DNA from: Marinobacterium stanieri
Lineage (GTDB): Bacteria > Pseudomonadota > Gammaproteobacteria > Pseudomonadales > Balneatricaceae
Assembly: GCF_900155945.1 (NCBI RefSeq)
Contig: NZ_FTMN01000003.1
Span: 1-64,000, forward strand
Length of the DNA: 64,000 nucleotides
Reading direction: 5' to 3'
Positions 34,317-42,751 of this stretch are shown here, in pieces. The translations under genes and the position numbers were made by a program. Each line of letters opens with the position of its first letter. Position 1 is the stretch's first letter. Below the pieces are notes generated by a model. The model searched no databases. It saw only the letters and a program-made list of their open reading frames with translations, and was not told the origin of the DNA.

Positions 34317-35288
34317 TCAGTCCAGTGTCACCACACCCCAGGGGTAGCGGCCGACTTTGATGGATTTGATAACTTTCATATCGGCAACGTCAATCACGGA
34401 AACATCGCCGCTCACGCCGTTGGTGGTCAGCAGATATTTCTGATCCGGCGTGAATTCCATGTGCCAGACACGACGGCCTACGAGCAGGTAATCCAGTACT
34501 TCATAGCTTTTGGCATCGACTACGGCAACATGGTTGGATGGGCCCAGTGCGACAAAGGCGTACTTGCCATCGGCGGAGAGTTTAACACCGACAGGCTGTA
34601 TTTTATCCGGGTGCACACCGCGGATTTTGAAGTTCAGTTTCTTGATGATCTGGCGGTCTGCCACGGTGATCACGGAAACAGTGCCGCCGATCTCGGACGA
34701 TGCCCAGAGAATGTCGCCTTCTTTGGTGAATTCAACATGACGCGGGCGCTGATCAACCAGTGTATTGTCGACCAGTTCGTGCGTTTCAGTATCAATCCAG
34801 TGCAGCATGCTGGTGGTTTCACTGGTGTTAACCGCCCATTTGCCATCCGGGCTTACGGCCATCCCTTCCGGTTCCACACCCACTTCAATCTGTGCCAGAA
34901 CTTCGTGGCTTTCGGTATCCACGACAGTTACCAGGGCATCATCTTCATTGGAAATGTAGAGGCGGCGGTTATCCGGGTGCAGTGAAAACTGCTCGGGATC
35001 TTCGCCGGAAGGCAGGTTGTTCAGGATCTTGTGAGTGGCCAGGTCCATCACCTGAACAGTGTCGGAGTCACTGGCGCAGATGTAGAGTTTGGTCTTGTCC
35101 TTGGACAATGCGATGCCTCGTGGGCGTTCGCCCACGTCGATGGTTTTGGTCACTTCAAGGGTATCCAGATCGATAACGGACAGGGTGTTGTCCTTCTCGT
35201 TGGATACGTAGGCCGTAGCAGCCTGGGCTGCAGGAGCAGCCAACAGGGCACTCAGTAGCAGAGATTTAATGAAAGGGGGCTTGAACAT
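34317..35288 (-). CDS. PQQ-dependent-catabolism-associated beta-propeller protein
   Basis: A 323-residue secreted propeller. A signal peptide (about 1-23, ending AAQA) precedes seven YVTN-type blades of about 42 residues, each with a YVSNEKDNTLSVIDLDT-like strand, for example YISNEDDALVTVVDTES and FVALGPSNHVAVVDAKS. This family occurs beside PQQ alcohol dehydrogenases and their ABC transporter. It probably acts as a periplasmic binding scaffold. Its ATG and the stop of the upstream binding protein overlap by one base, and the ATPase follows after 4 bases. Confidence 0.92.
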   Translation of the reverse strand: MFKPPFIKSLLLSALLAAPAAQAATAYVSNEKDNTLSVIDLDTLEVTKTIDVGERPRGIALSKDKTKLYICASDSDTVQVMDLATHKILNNLPSGEDPEQFSLHPDNRRLYISNEDDALVTVVDTESHEVLAQIEVGVEPEGMAVSPDGKWAVNTSETTSMLHWIDTETHELVDNTLVDQRPRHVEFTKEGDILWASSEIGGTVSVITVADRQIIKKLNFKIRGVHPDKIQPVGVKLSADGKYAFVALGPSNHVAVVDAKSYEVLDYLLVGRRVWHMEFTPDQKYLLTTNGVSGDVSVIDVADMKVIKSIKVGRYPWGVVTLD

Positions 35289-36463
35289 CAGGCATCTCCT
35301 TTAACGGAACACTGGCTTTCGCTGGCATCAAATCCCAGCGTATCGAGGTCGGTTTTCGGGTGCAGGTAGCCTTCCTGAGGCGACTGGGACACCAGCGCGC
35401 GCGGATGGACCAGCGGAATCGGTTGGCGCAGCTGACCACTCCAGCCGCGGTAGTCCAGCTTGCGGCCCTTGAAACCACCCAGCTGGAATTTATCTGACAG
35501 AATGAAGCGCTGCAGTTCGGCCGGGTCGCTACTGCGGGTTTGAGTGACAGCCTCACCCAACGTACGCACACCGGCCCAGCTGGCGTAGTCGCGGCTATTC
35601 ATCCAGCGGTCAGCAAGCTTTTCAAAACGGCTTTGCAGCTGGGCAGCGCCCCAGGCTTCTACCACACGGTGCCAGGCAACCGGGCTCATTCCCTGAGTGC
35701 CCACAACCGGGCGTGGGTACCAGGTGTTGTAGGGGACATATTCACCAAAGTCGCCACGCTCGTCGGCGACGACAACGACGTCGTACTCATCGGTTTGAGT
35801 GAACGGGGGAAGCTCCTTCTGGGCGGTGCGGCGCAGGTCGGTATCGAAGTCCCACTGTTTGCGTTCAATGACCTTGGCGCCCATGCGTTTGGCGCTACGT
35901 TCCAGTGAAGCGGCATACAGCTGGTCGTCGTTCTGGTTGCCTTCAATGATCAACCAACGGTTCCAGCGTTTGCTGGCCAACCACTGGGCCAGAGCATCGG
36001 TAAGCATGGCGCGGGAAGGTATGGTGTGCAGCATGCCCGGGACACAGGCCTGGGTGCGCAGGCGATTGTCCTGACTGCCGGAGTTGATCAGCAGTACATC
36101 GTCAGGCAACTCTCGCTCGACAGCAGTCAGCTGCTCCGCGGTCAGATTCAGCACGAATAAACGCACGCCCTGGTCGTAAAGGCGGATAGCCGCACTCACC
36201 ACTTCTGTGGGCTGCTCCGTACTGACGCTGTGCAGGGTGTAGTGTTGTTTAAGAAAACGACCTGTGGTGTTGTTATCGTTGATTCCCAGCTCGGCACCTT
36301 TCAGGCCGGCATCTGCGGGTTCTGGCAGAATATTGGAGAGAACCGGTCCGTGGTCAGGCTCAAATCCTACATAGCCAATGTTGATCTCCAGCGCAGCGGA
36401 GTGGGCGATCAGAGGCAGTGACGTAACTGCAGCAGCCAGCAGGCGGGGCAGGGTCTTCATCAT
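35288..36463 (-). CDS. Periplasmic binding protein of the PQQ-alcohol-associated ABC system (PedA-like)
   Basis: A 391-residue type I periplasmic-binding-fold protein with signal peptide (about 1-23; PRLLAAAVTSLPLIAHSAA). EINIGYVGFEPDHGPVLS opens the mature domain, which has branched-chain-amino-acid-receptor-like lobes, and the conserved C-terminal segment is LDYRGWSGQLRQPIPLVHP. It matches the binding protein that leads this operon in Pseudomonas. ATG at 36463 (MMKTLPR) is preferred to an upstream TTG at 36475. First gene of the four-gene unit, divergent from the cupredoxin-like gene. Confidence 0.88.
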   Translation of the reverse strand: MMKTLPRLLAAAVTSLPLIAHSAALEINIGYVGFEPDHGPVLSNILPEPADAGLKGAELGINDNNTTGRFLKQHYTLHSVSTEQPTEVVSAAIRLYDQGVRLFVLNLTAEQLTAVERELPDDVLLINSGSQDNRLRTQACVPGMLHTIPSRAMLTDALAQWLASKRWNRWLIIEGNQNDDQLYAASLERSAKRMGAKVIERKQWDFDTDLRRTAQKELPPFTQTDEYDVVVVADERGDFGEYVPYNTWYPRPVVGTQGMSPVAWHRVVEAWGAAQLQSRFEKLADRWMNSRDYASWAGVRTLGEAVTQTRSSDPAELQRFILSDKFQLGGFKGRKLDYRGWSGQLRQPIPLVHPRALVSQSPQEGYLHPKTDLDTLGFDASESQCSVKGDA

Positions 36464-36627
36464 TAAAACTCGCAACTTATCATTGTTATGGGGCCCAGCT
36501 TAGGCCGCCACCGTGCAGGATGAAATATTCAGAAAGTCGCAAAGATTCAGTACCGAAGTAGTATGTTGCCACGGGCGCAGCACACTAGGATGGTGGGGAA
36601 AAGACACAACAAAAACAGGAATCTATC

Positions 36628-37068
36628 ATGCGTACCCCCATCCGCTCTCTGACCCTTGCTGCACTGATCTCCTCAACAGTGCTGGTCTCTGTTCCCGCAT
36701 CCGCCGAGGGCGACCTCACTATTCGACCCAAGCGTCTGCCGGACCTGGTGCTGGGCAGTGAGCAAAGTGATTACTCCATGTCCCAGACCCGTTATGAGAT
36801 GGAAACCGGTCAGGCCTATAAGCTGGCAATTGAGTCTACAGGTCGTAAGGAATACGCCATGAAGGCACCGGAATTCTTCGGATCCATCTACCTGCGCAAG
36901 GTTGAAGCGGGCGACATGGAGATCAAGGCGGTATCCCTGAAAGAGCTTGAGTTTGAGCGCGAAGGCGAAGCGGAAATCTACTTCGTGCCGGTGAAACCGG
37001 GTGAGTACAAATTCTACATGGAAGGCCTGGAGCACAAGGGCATGGAAGGCGTGTTCAGCGTTCGCTGA
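36628..37068 (+). CDS. Secreted cupredoxin-like protein lacking type 1 copper ligands
   Basis: A 146-residue protein with a signal peptide (1-27, ending ASA). The mature part reads as a small beta-sandwich whose C-terminus, FYMEGLEHKGMEGVFSVR, has the frame of a plastocyanin-type loop (C-x2-3-H-x-x-M/G-M-x-G) with the cysteine replaced by Met; the N-terminal ligand histidine is also missing (STGRKEYAMKAPEFF). Copper binding of the usual kind is therefore unlikely. It is preceded by AGGA and followed after 15 bases by the sensor kinase gene, which places it in the regulation of alcohol oxidation. Role unknown. Confidence 0.7.
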   Translation: MRTPIRSLTLAALISSTVLVSVPASAEGDLTIRPKRLPDLVLGSEQSDYSMSQTRYEMETGQAYKLAIESTGRKEYAMKAPEFFGSIYLRKVEAGDMEIKAVSLKELEFEREGEAEIYFVPVKPGEYKFYMEGLEHKGMEGVFSVR

Positions 37069-37083
37069 TCACCGGACTGATCC

Positions 37084-38346
37084 ATGAAAGCCGTTGTACG
37101 CCTGAACCTGCTGGTCGCGTCAGCGTTTATGCTGGCGCTTCTGATCAGTCTCTTTGGCCTGATGCGACAAGCCAAGACCGATATCCTGCGTGAGCTTCAG
37201 GCGGGCATGGCGGTGGCCGACCAGTTGCTGGAGCAAGTAGCTCAGGACCCCGAGCGCCTGGAGCCTCTGTTGGCGATCGAATGGCGACACATGCACTTGG
37301 CTGTACTGAGTGCTGGCCAATCGCCTGTGCCGCTTGAGATGGATGAAGTACCTGAGTGGTTCGCATCCTGGATCTGGCCCCAGGATATGCCGAGTATTGA
37401 ACGTCGGCGTCCGCTGGCGGATGGCCGAACCCTGGTGGTGATGGCAGACCCGGCCGATGAAATGGAAGAAGTCTGGGAGTCTGCTCTGCAGGTTTTTGCC
37501 CTGTTCATGGGTGGCGCTGCCTTGTCGATACTGGCCATCAGCTGGGGGCTGTCTCAGGGCATGCGGCCGTTTGGTCAGGTGTTGCGCGCACTTGATCAGA
37601 TTCAACAGGGGCACTTCACGGCCCGGCTCAAATCCTATTCGGTGCCTGAGGCCAATCGTTTGGCCAGCCACTTCAACCGGATGGCTGAGGCCCTTGAGCA
37701 GGAGCAGGCAGATAACCGTCGGCTAACCCGTGAGCTGATGGTGTTGCAGGAAAAGGAACGCTCCTATCTGGCAAGAGAACTGCATGATGACCTGGGGCAG
37801 TACCTGACCGGCATTCGTGCACAGGCTTATCTGATCAGTCAGGTATCGGGGGATGCGGAAAAGGTGAGCAAAAGTGCTCCGCTGATCGTGCGTGACTGTG
37901 AAGCCATGCAGCAGGGTTTCAGGCGCCTGATTCGCAGTTTGCATCCCGTGATTCTTGAACCACTGGGGCTTGAAGACTCTCTTAGAAGTCTGGCGGAACA
38001 GTGGCAACGCAGCAGTGGGGTCGATTGCCGACTGGGAATTAGCGGCATGCCCCTGCTAAGCGATGAAACCTCAACCCATCTCTACCGCTTGCTGCAGGAA
38101 GCGCTGAACAACGTGGCGCGGCATGCGCAGGCATCTCTGGTCGAAATCGGGATGCAGGTTCGTGGCGATACCCTCAATGTAAGAGTCGAAGATAACGGTC
38201 AGGGGCTGTCGGCAGATGTGCGGCCGGGTATTGGACTCAGGTCGATGCATGAGCGGGCGCGATACATGAACGCTGACCTGCACCTGTTATCTGCGGCCGG
38301 CGGCGGTTTGCGGATAGAACTCAGTCTCCCGCTGGTAATGGACTAA
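37084..38346 (+). CDS. NarL-family sensor histidine kinase (alcohol-oxidation regulator)
   Basis: A 420-residue membrane kinase: helix 1 (about 7-27), a periplasmic domain of about 110 residues, helix 2 (about 138-160), HAMP, then a HisKA_3 dimerisation domain with the phospho-histidine in LARELHDDLGQYLTGIR (about 236-252) and a HATPase (EALNNVARHAQAS, GIGLRSMHERARYM). This is the two-component class that in pseudomonads controls ethanol and phenylethanol oxidation. Four bases separate it from the response regulator gene. Confidence 0.9.
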   Translation: MKAVVRLNLLVASAFMLALLISLFGLMRQAKTDILRELQAGMAVADQLLEQVAQDPERLEPLLAIEWRHMHLAVLSAGQSPVPLEMDEVPEWFASWIWPQDMPSIERRRPLADGRTLVVMADPADEMEEVWESALQVFALFMGGAALSILAISWGLSQGMRPFGQVLRALDQIQQGHFTARLKSYSVPEANRLASHFNRMAEALEQEQADNRRLTRELMVLQEKERSYLARELHDDLGQYLTGIRAQAYLISQVSGDAEKVSKSAPLIVRDCEAMQQGFRRLIRSLHPVILEPLGLEDSLRSLAEQWQRSSGVDCRLGISGMPLLSDETSTHLYRLLQEALNNVARHAQASLVEIGMQVRGDTLNVRVEDNGQGLSADVRPGIGLRSMHERARYMNADLHLLSAAGGGLRIELSLPLVMD

Positions 38347-38350
38347 TACT

Positions 38351-38998
38351 ATGAAAATACTTCTCTGTGATGACCATGCAGTCGTACGTCAGGGGTATGC
38401 AAGCCTGCTGTCAGCGATGCTGGATGAATGCGAAATCATTGAAGCGGACACTGGCTGGGAGGCGGTCAGTCTCTGGCAGCAACAGCCGGCCGATGTGGCC
38501 GTGCTGGATATTAACCTGTCCGATATCAGTGGTATCGAAGTGGCGCGTCGTATACTACAGCGGGCGCCTGATGCGCGCATTCTGTTTTTCAGTATGTACG
38601 ATGAACTACCCATGGTGCAGCAGGCTCTGGATGCCGGTGCTTTAGGGTATATCACCAAGAGCAGCAGCCCCGAAGTGCTGCTTGAAGCGGTACGCAAGGT
38701 ACTGAGTGGCCAGCCCTATGTTGAGCATGATTTGGCCACGCGGCTTGCGCTGCAACGTAACAGTGGCATGGATCCACGCCTGTCCGGTATGACGCAACGC
38801 GAGTTTGAGATTTTTGTCATGCTGGCACGCGGTCTTACGCCAAAGACCATTGCTGATCAGCTCTGCATCAGTGTGAAAACGGTCTCCAACCACAGCGCTT
38901 TGTTGAAAAACAAGCTGCAGGTCTCTTCGACGGCTGAACTGGTGCATCTGGCGATTGAGTGTGGGGTGTTGCGACTGGGGCCGAGCGGGCAGGCATAG
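38351..38998 (+). CDS. LuxR/NarL response regulator (AgmR/ErbR/PedR1-like)
   Basis: A 215-residue regulator with a receiver domain (LLCDDHAVVRQGY; phospho-Asp in VAVLDINLSDISG; Lys in YITKSSSPE) and a C-terminal LuxR HTH (GLTPKTIADQLCISVKTVSNH). Close relatives (AgmR, ErbR, PedR1) switch on PQQ alcohol dehydrogenase genes. It is the pair of the kinase immediately upstream and lies within the same cluster as the PedABC-type operon, but its likely target dehydrogenase is outside the window. Confidence 0.9.
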   Translation: MKILLCDDHAVVRQGYASLLSAMLDECEIIEADTGWEAVSLWQQQPADVAVLDINLSDISGIEVARRILQRAPDARILFFSMYDELPMVQQALDAGALGYITKSSSPEVLLEAVRKVLSGQPYVEHDLATRLALQRNSGMDPRLSGMTQREFEIFVMLARGLTPKTIADQLCISVKTVSNHSALLKNKLQVSSTAELVHLAIECGVLRLGPSGQA

Positions 38999-39048
38999 AG
39001 CGGATATGCCCTGGGCAATCAGCTTCATCGATTTGATTAAAATTGGAC

Positions 39049-39082
39049 AAAAAAAACCGGCCTGAAATTACACCCAGGCCGG
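39049..39082 (-). terminator. Intrinsic terminator of the flavin monooxygenase gene
   Basis: On the minus strand, CCGGCCTG / CAGGCCGG (39057-39082 with a 10-base loop) is followed by eight U (39049-39056 in reverse). It lies 57 bases after the stop of the minus-strand luciferase-like gene. The plus-strand side has no U-run, so the response regulator gene may rely on another signal. Confidence 0.85.
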
Positions 39083-39138
39083 CGAGCAAAAAATGAATAG
39101 TGCCTGACGAAGAGCGCTATTCGAGGGGAATCTATCGA

Positions 39139-40146
39139 TTAGAGCTGACTGCCCAGTAGTCGGTAACTGTCCATTCGATCATGGTGACTATGGGTAACGG
39201 TTACCGTGGCAATTTCATCACAGCTAAACGTCTTCGCCAGCTCGTTTATCTCCTGCCAGCACTGATCCGCAGTACCCACCGTGTAGCCACTCAGAATATG
39301 ATCGTAGGCGCTCTGCTCGGATGCGGACATCTGGCGGTAGCGATCCTGTACTTCTGAAGGCGTCAGAAAATCTTCGCGCTGTCCAAGCTGTGCTGCCAGT
39401 TTGCGGTACACCGCAGTGCCGGCGCGCAGGCGCGCTTCCTCTTCTGTTTCGGCGCAGATGCAGGCGATGGCCAGCATTTTGTTCGCTTTACCCTGATGAC
39501 CGGCCTTGTCCCATTCCTCGGCATACTGCTCGAAAATGGACGGGTGGCAGTTATCCGGGTCGATGAAGCGGGCCAGGGCGATGTTGTAACCCAGGTGGCC
39601 GGCAAGACCGGCACTGCCGCCGCTGGAACCCAGCATCCAAAGTTCAGGTGTCGGCGTGCTGTCCGGCAGAACCTTGATCTTGCTGTAGGGGTTGTCATCC
39701 GGAAGGGTACCCTGCACAAATCCCGCCAGCAGATGAGCCTGATTAGCGTACAGGTCGCCATGATGAGGTTCGTGCGGGAACGCCAGTGCATGGGATGTCA
39801 GACCCGTGCCACCCGGTGCGCGGCCAACGCCGAGGTCGATGCGGTCCGGAAATAGCGTCGCCATCATCTTGAAGCATTCAGCGACTTTCAACGGGCTGTA
39901 GTGGGAGAGCATGACACCACCGCTGCCAACACGGATGTTCTGTGTCACGCTGGCAATGCTGGCGACGAGAATTTCCGGGCAGGGGTTGGCAAAATGAACG
40001 CTGTCGTGATGCTCGGCCACCCAATAGCGGTAATAGCCAAGCTGGTCGCACAGCTGAGCAAGTTCGATACTAAGGCGCGGGGCTTCAACCTTGGCGTGGG
40101 AGCCATGCACCGGGGACTGGTCAACAACCGACAGTTTGATGTTCAT
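39139..40146 (-). CDS. LLM-class (luciferase-like) flavin-dependent oxidoreductase
   Basis: A 335-residue TIM-barrel flavin oxidoreductase of the bacterial luciferase superfamily: MNIKLSVVDQSPVHG start, YYRYWVAEHHDSVHFA in the early barrel, VGSGGVMLSHYSPLKVAE, then LFPDRIDLGVGRAPGG. It uses FMNH2 or F420-like chemistry; the substrate is unknown. The start at 40146 is fixed by an AAGGAG ten bases upstream; an earlier ATG at 40161 would destroy this spacing. Single-gene unit ending in a good terminator. Confidence 0.92.
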   Translation of the reverse strand: MNIKLSVVDQSPVHGSHAKVEAPRLSIELAQLCDQLGYYRYWVAEHHDSVHFANPCPEILVASIASVTQNIRVGSGGVMLSHYSPLKVAECFKMMATLFPDRIDLGVGRAPGGTGLTSHALAFPHEPHHGDLYANQAHLLAGFVQGTLPDDNPYSKIKVLPDSTPTPELWMLGSSGGSAGLAGHLGYNIALARFIDPDNCHPSIFEQYAEEWDKAGHQGKANKMLAIACICAETEEEARLRAGTAVYRKLAAQLGQREDFLTPSEVQDRYRQMSASEQSAYDHILSGYTVGTADQCWQEINELAKTFSCDEIATVTVTHSHHDRMDSYRLLGSQL

Positions 40147-40291
40147 TGGGATCTCCTTCATTAACTTAATATGTTAACTAAATTGGCGGCTGTGTTCAAT
40201 CCATTTTGCTCCCGTTAAGCTGGTTTAAGGAAACACATGCGATAGCAGCTAGACTGGAAAACGAATGCATCAATTGAGCAGGAGGTGTGCC

Positions 40292-40624
40292 ATGTCATTG
40301 GCAGAGAGCCGTTGCGTGCCCTGTAAGGGCGGTATCCCCGCGCTGACTCGAGAGGAGATTCAACCTTACCTGGAGCAGGTGAACGAGTGGGAGTTGGCAC
40401 CGCAGGCCAATAGAATCAAGCGTGATTTCACTTTTGCCGACTTTCAAAGTGCGCTCAGGTTTGTCAATCAGGTTGGTGAGCTGGCCGAGGATATGGGGCA
40501 TCACCCGGAAATACAGTTCGGCTGGGGCCATGCCAGCATTGAAATCTGGACACACAAGATCGGCGGGTTACACGAGAACGATTTCATTCTGGCGGCGCGA
40601 GTTGATCAGTTGCCTGGGATATAG
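40292..40624 (+). CDS. phhB: 4a-hydroxytetrahydrobiopterin dehydratase (pterin carbinolamine dehydratase)
   Basis: A 110-residue PCD/DCoH protein, which regenerates the pterin cofactor of phenylalanine hydroxylase. The active-site stretch is clear: AEDMGHHPEIQFGWGHA (H-H-P-E) followed by IEIWTHKIGGLHENDFILA. An AGGAGG ribosome-binding site at 40280-40285 points to the ATG at 40292 rather than one at 40265. No phhA is near, so it stands apart from its usual partner. The gap after it (40625-40806) holds the promoter of the next operon. Confidence 0.93.
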   Translation: MSLAESRCVPCKGGIPALTREEIQPYLEQVNEWELAPQANRIKRDFTFADFQSALRFVNQVGELAEDMGHHPEIQFGWGHASIEIWTHKIGGLHENDFILAARVDQLPGI

Positions 40625-40739
40625 ATTCTGAGCCCTGGCAGTATACGTTAGCACTTGAATCACGCAGCGAGATCCATCGTTTTTTGCAGTTTTTCCATTA
40701 CAGAATGAAAGGGGGGCGGGTTCTTTTTGTAAATGAGAA

Positions 40740-40782
40740 TTGAATAAGCCGATATTTGATGGATAATGTTATCTTATAACAT
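40740..40782 (+). promoter_or_regulatory. Promoter with Zur-type operator for the TonB/CobN-like operon
   Basis: A -35 TTGAAT (40740-40745) and -10 GATAAT (40762-40767) are 16 bases apart. Over the -10 end and the start region lies ATGTTATCTTATAACAT (40766-40782), a perfect 7-3-7 inverted repeat. It matches the gammaproteobacterial Zur consensus (ATGTTATAnTATAACAT) at 14 to 15 of 17 positions. Zinc-loaded Zur bound here would block RNA polymerase, so the operon should be expressed on zinc starvation. Read by eye; no binding data. Confidence 0.75.
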
Positions 40783-40806
40783 AGCATTTCGGAGTCCCCG
40801 TATCAC

Positions 40807-42741
40807 ATGTCCATCCCTTCCAATCCGGCACTGATTGCCACAGCCTTGACACTTGTAACAGGTTTTAATGCCCAGGTCTGGGCTGAAACTACTCAAGCAA
40901 GCGATGATGTGCTGGTTGTAACTGCCAATCTTCATGGCGCATCACTTGCTGATGCGCCTGCCAGTATTTCAATTGTGGACCGCGAAGAACTCCAGTTATC
41001 CAATGCGGATGATTGGGCTGATGCACTTAGTGCAGAAGAAGGCGTAAATACTCGTTCAATTGGGCAAACACGACGTGGCATCAGTATTCGGGGTATGCCG
41101 GTTGAGCATACGTTGTACTTGATTGATGGTCGTCGTGTCAGTTCAAGCAATGGCGTTATGGCACACACGGACTTCGAATTGGGCTGGCTGCCCATGTCTG
41201 CTATCGAGAGGATTGAAGTTGTCAGGGGGCCTTTATCGTCTCTCTATGGCTCGGATGCATTGGGTGGGGTCGTAAACCTGATTACACGTGTGCCCGAGGA
41301 TGAGTTCAGCGGCGAAGTCTCCACAACGCGGGTCTGGCAGGATGATCGAGACGGAGGGGATGCCAGTAAAACCTCCTTTTATATGAGTGGGGCTGTAGTA
41401 CCCGGTACCCTCGCCATGAATCTGTCGGGTCAGTGGCTGGAGAAGAATGAGCTCAAGCTTATAGAAGATCCGCAGGTATCCGAAATTGAAGCCAGAGATA
41501 GCCGTTCAGTGCATGGCAATTTGATCTGGACACCATCTGACAATCAGCGCATCGATCTTGGCTATACCCGAGGGAAGGATGAGCGCAACCGTAATGTGGC
41601 GAGTCGCAGTGGTTACTACAACTCGGATGATGAGGTCGAGACTGAACAAGTTTCTCTCGCTCACAAGGGGGACTGGACGTGGGGAAGTAGCGCTATTTCA
41701 GCGTATCAGTCCTCAGTAGAACGGGACAATACACGGACCGCCGGCAGTACCGCTACGCCTCGGCAAAAGGTCAAAGATCGCGTTGCTCAGGGGCACCTTT
41801 CGACGGGAGTGGGAAGAAATCACTGGCTGACACTGGGCGGTCAGTTGCGTCATGAAACGCTGTATGACCCGCGTGTCGATGCTCAGGGTAAAGACTCTGC
41901 TTTACACAAAAGCCTGTTTTTCCAGGATGAAGTATCCCTCTCACGTAATCTGCAGCTGGTTGCCGGCGCGAGCGTAGACAACCACGAACGCTATGGCAAT
42001 GAAGTCAGTCCACGTCTGTATGCTGTGTATGAACCACGTCCCAACCTGGTTTTGAAAGCCGGTTATGGTGAGGGTTTCAGGGCTCCGACTCTGAGTGAGC
42101 TTTCACCCGACTATCAGGTACTTGCAGCTGGAGGTCGCTTCTGGGTCTATGGCAACCCGGACCTTGAGCCTGAGCAATCGGCTACTACAGAGTTAGGTTT
42201 GGAGTACATGTCAGATAACTGGAACGCATCAGCACGCCTGTTCCGGAACAATCTGGATAATCTTGTTCAGTCTGTCTGCAGTATTGACTGTGGTATACGT
42301 GGTCGTGAGATTCGATATTACGAAAATATCGATGAGGCGGTGATCAATGGGGTTGAACTTGGTTGGGGTATGCACCTGCTGCAGTCTGTGGATCTGAGCC
42401 TGAATTACACATTCCTGGATACAGAAGACCGGGGCACCGGCGATCCACTGGAGTTCAGGCCGGAACATAGTGCCAACCTGGCAGTAAGCTGGCATTTTCA
42501 GCCGCGTAGTCAGGTACGTTGGCGTTCGGAGTTGATCGGGCGTCAGTATGTAGGCGATGGTGAATATTCCCCGTCCTATGCGCTGCACCATTTGGACCTG
42601 GCATGGAATCTGGACTCTGCCCTGACGGTAAATGCCGGGGTCGAAAACCTGATGGATACCCGCTTGCTGGATAAATCTGAGCTTTTTGGTCTGGCAGAGC
42701 CAGGACGGACTGTTCGTGTTGGTCTGACGGCGCGTTTCTGA
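40807..42741 (+). CDS. TonB-dependent receptor, likely zinc/metallophore uptake (Zur-regulated)
   Basis: A 644-residue outer-membrane receptor: signal peptide (about 1-27, ending VWA), plug domain (about 37-150; SISIVDREELQL, then RIEVVRGPLSSLYGSDALGGVVNL) and a 22-strand barrel ending in the terminal aromatic residue (VGLTARF). It is CirA/FepA-like. The substrate is inferred from regulation and neighbours: the Zur-type operator upstream and a CobN-like chelatase 10 bases downstream suggest a zinc- or cobalt-loaded organic ligand rather than a ferric siderophore. GGAG lies just upstream of the ATG. In P. aeruginosa a similar receptor gene heads the equivalent Zur-controlled cluster. Confidence 0.92.
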   Translation: MSIPSNPALIATALTLVTGFNAQVWAETTQASDDVLVVTANLHGASLADAPASISIVDREELQLSNADDWADALSAEEGVNTRSIGQTRRGISIRGMPVEHTLYLIDGRRVSSSNGVMAHTDFELGWLPMSAIERIEVVRGPLSSLYGSDALGGVVNLITRVPEDEFSGEVSTTRVWQDDRDGGDASKTSFYMSGAVVPGTLAMNLSGQWLEKNELKLIEDPQVSEIEARDSRSVHGNLIWTPSDNQRIDLGYTRGKDERNRNVASRSGYYNSDDEVETEQVSLAHKGDWTWGSSAISAYQSSVERDNTRTAGSTATPRQKVKDRVAQGHLSTGVGRNHWLTLGGQLRHETLYDPRVDAQGKDSALHKSLFFQDEVSLSRNLQLVAGASVDNHERYGNEVSPRLYAVYEPRPNLVLKAGYGEGFRAPTLSELSPDYQVLAAGGRFWVYGNPDLEPEQSATTELGLEYMSDNWNASARLFRNNLDNLVQSVCSIDCGIRGREIRYYENIDEAVINGVELGWGMHLLQSVDLSLNYTFLDTEDRGTGDPLEFRPEHSANLAVSWHFQPRSQVRWRSELIGRQYVGDGEYSPSYALHHLDLAWNLDSALTVNAGVENLMDTRLLDKSELFGLAEPGRTVRVGLTARF

Positions 42742-42751
42742 GTCTGATCTG

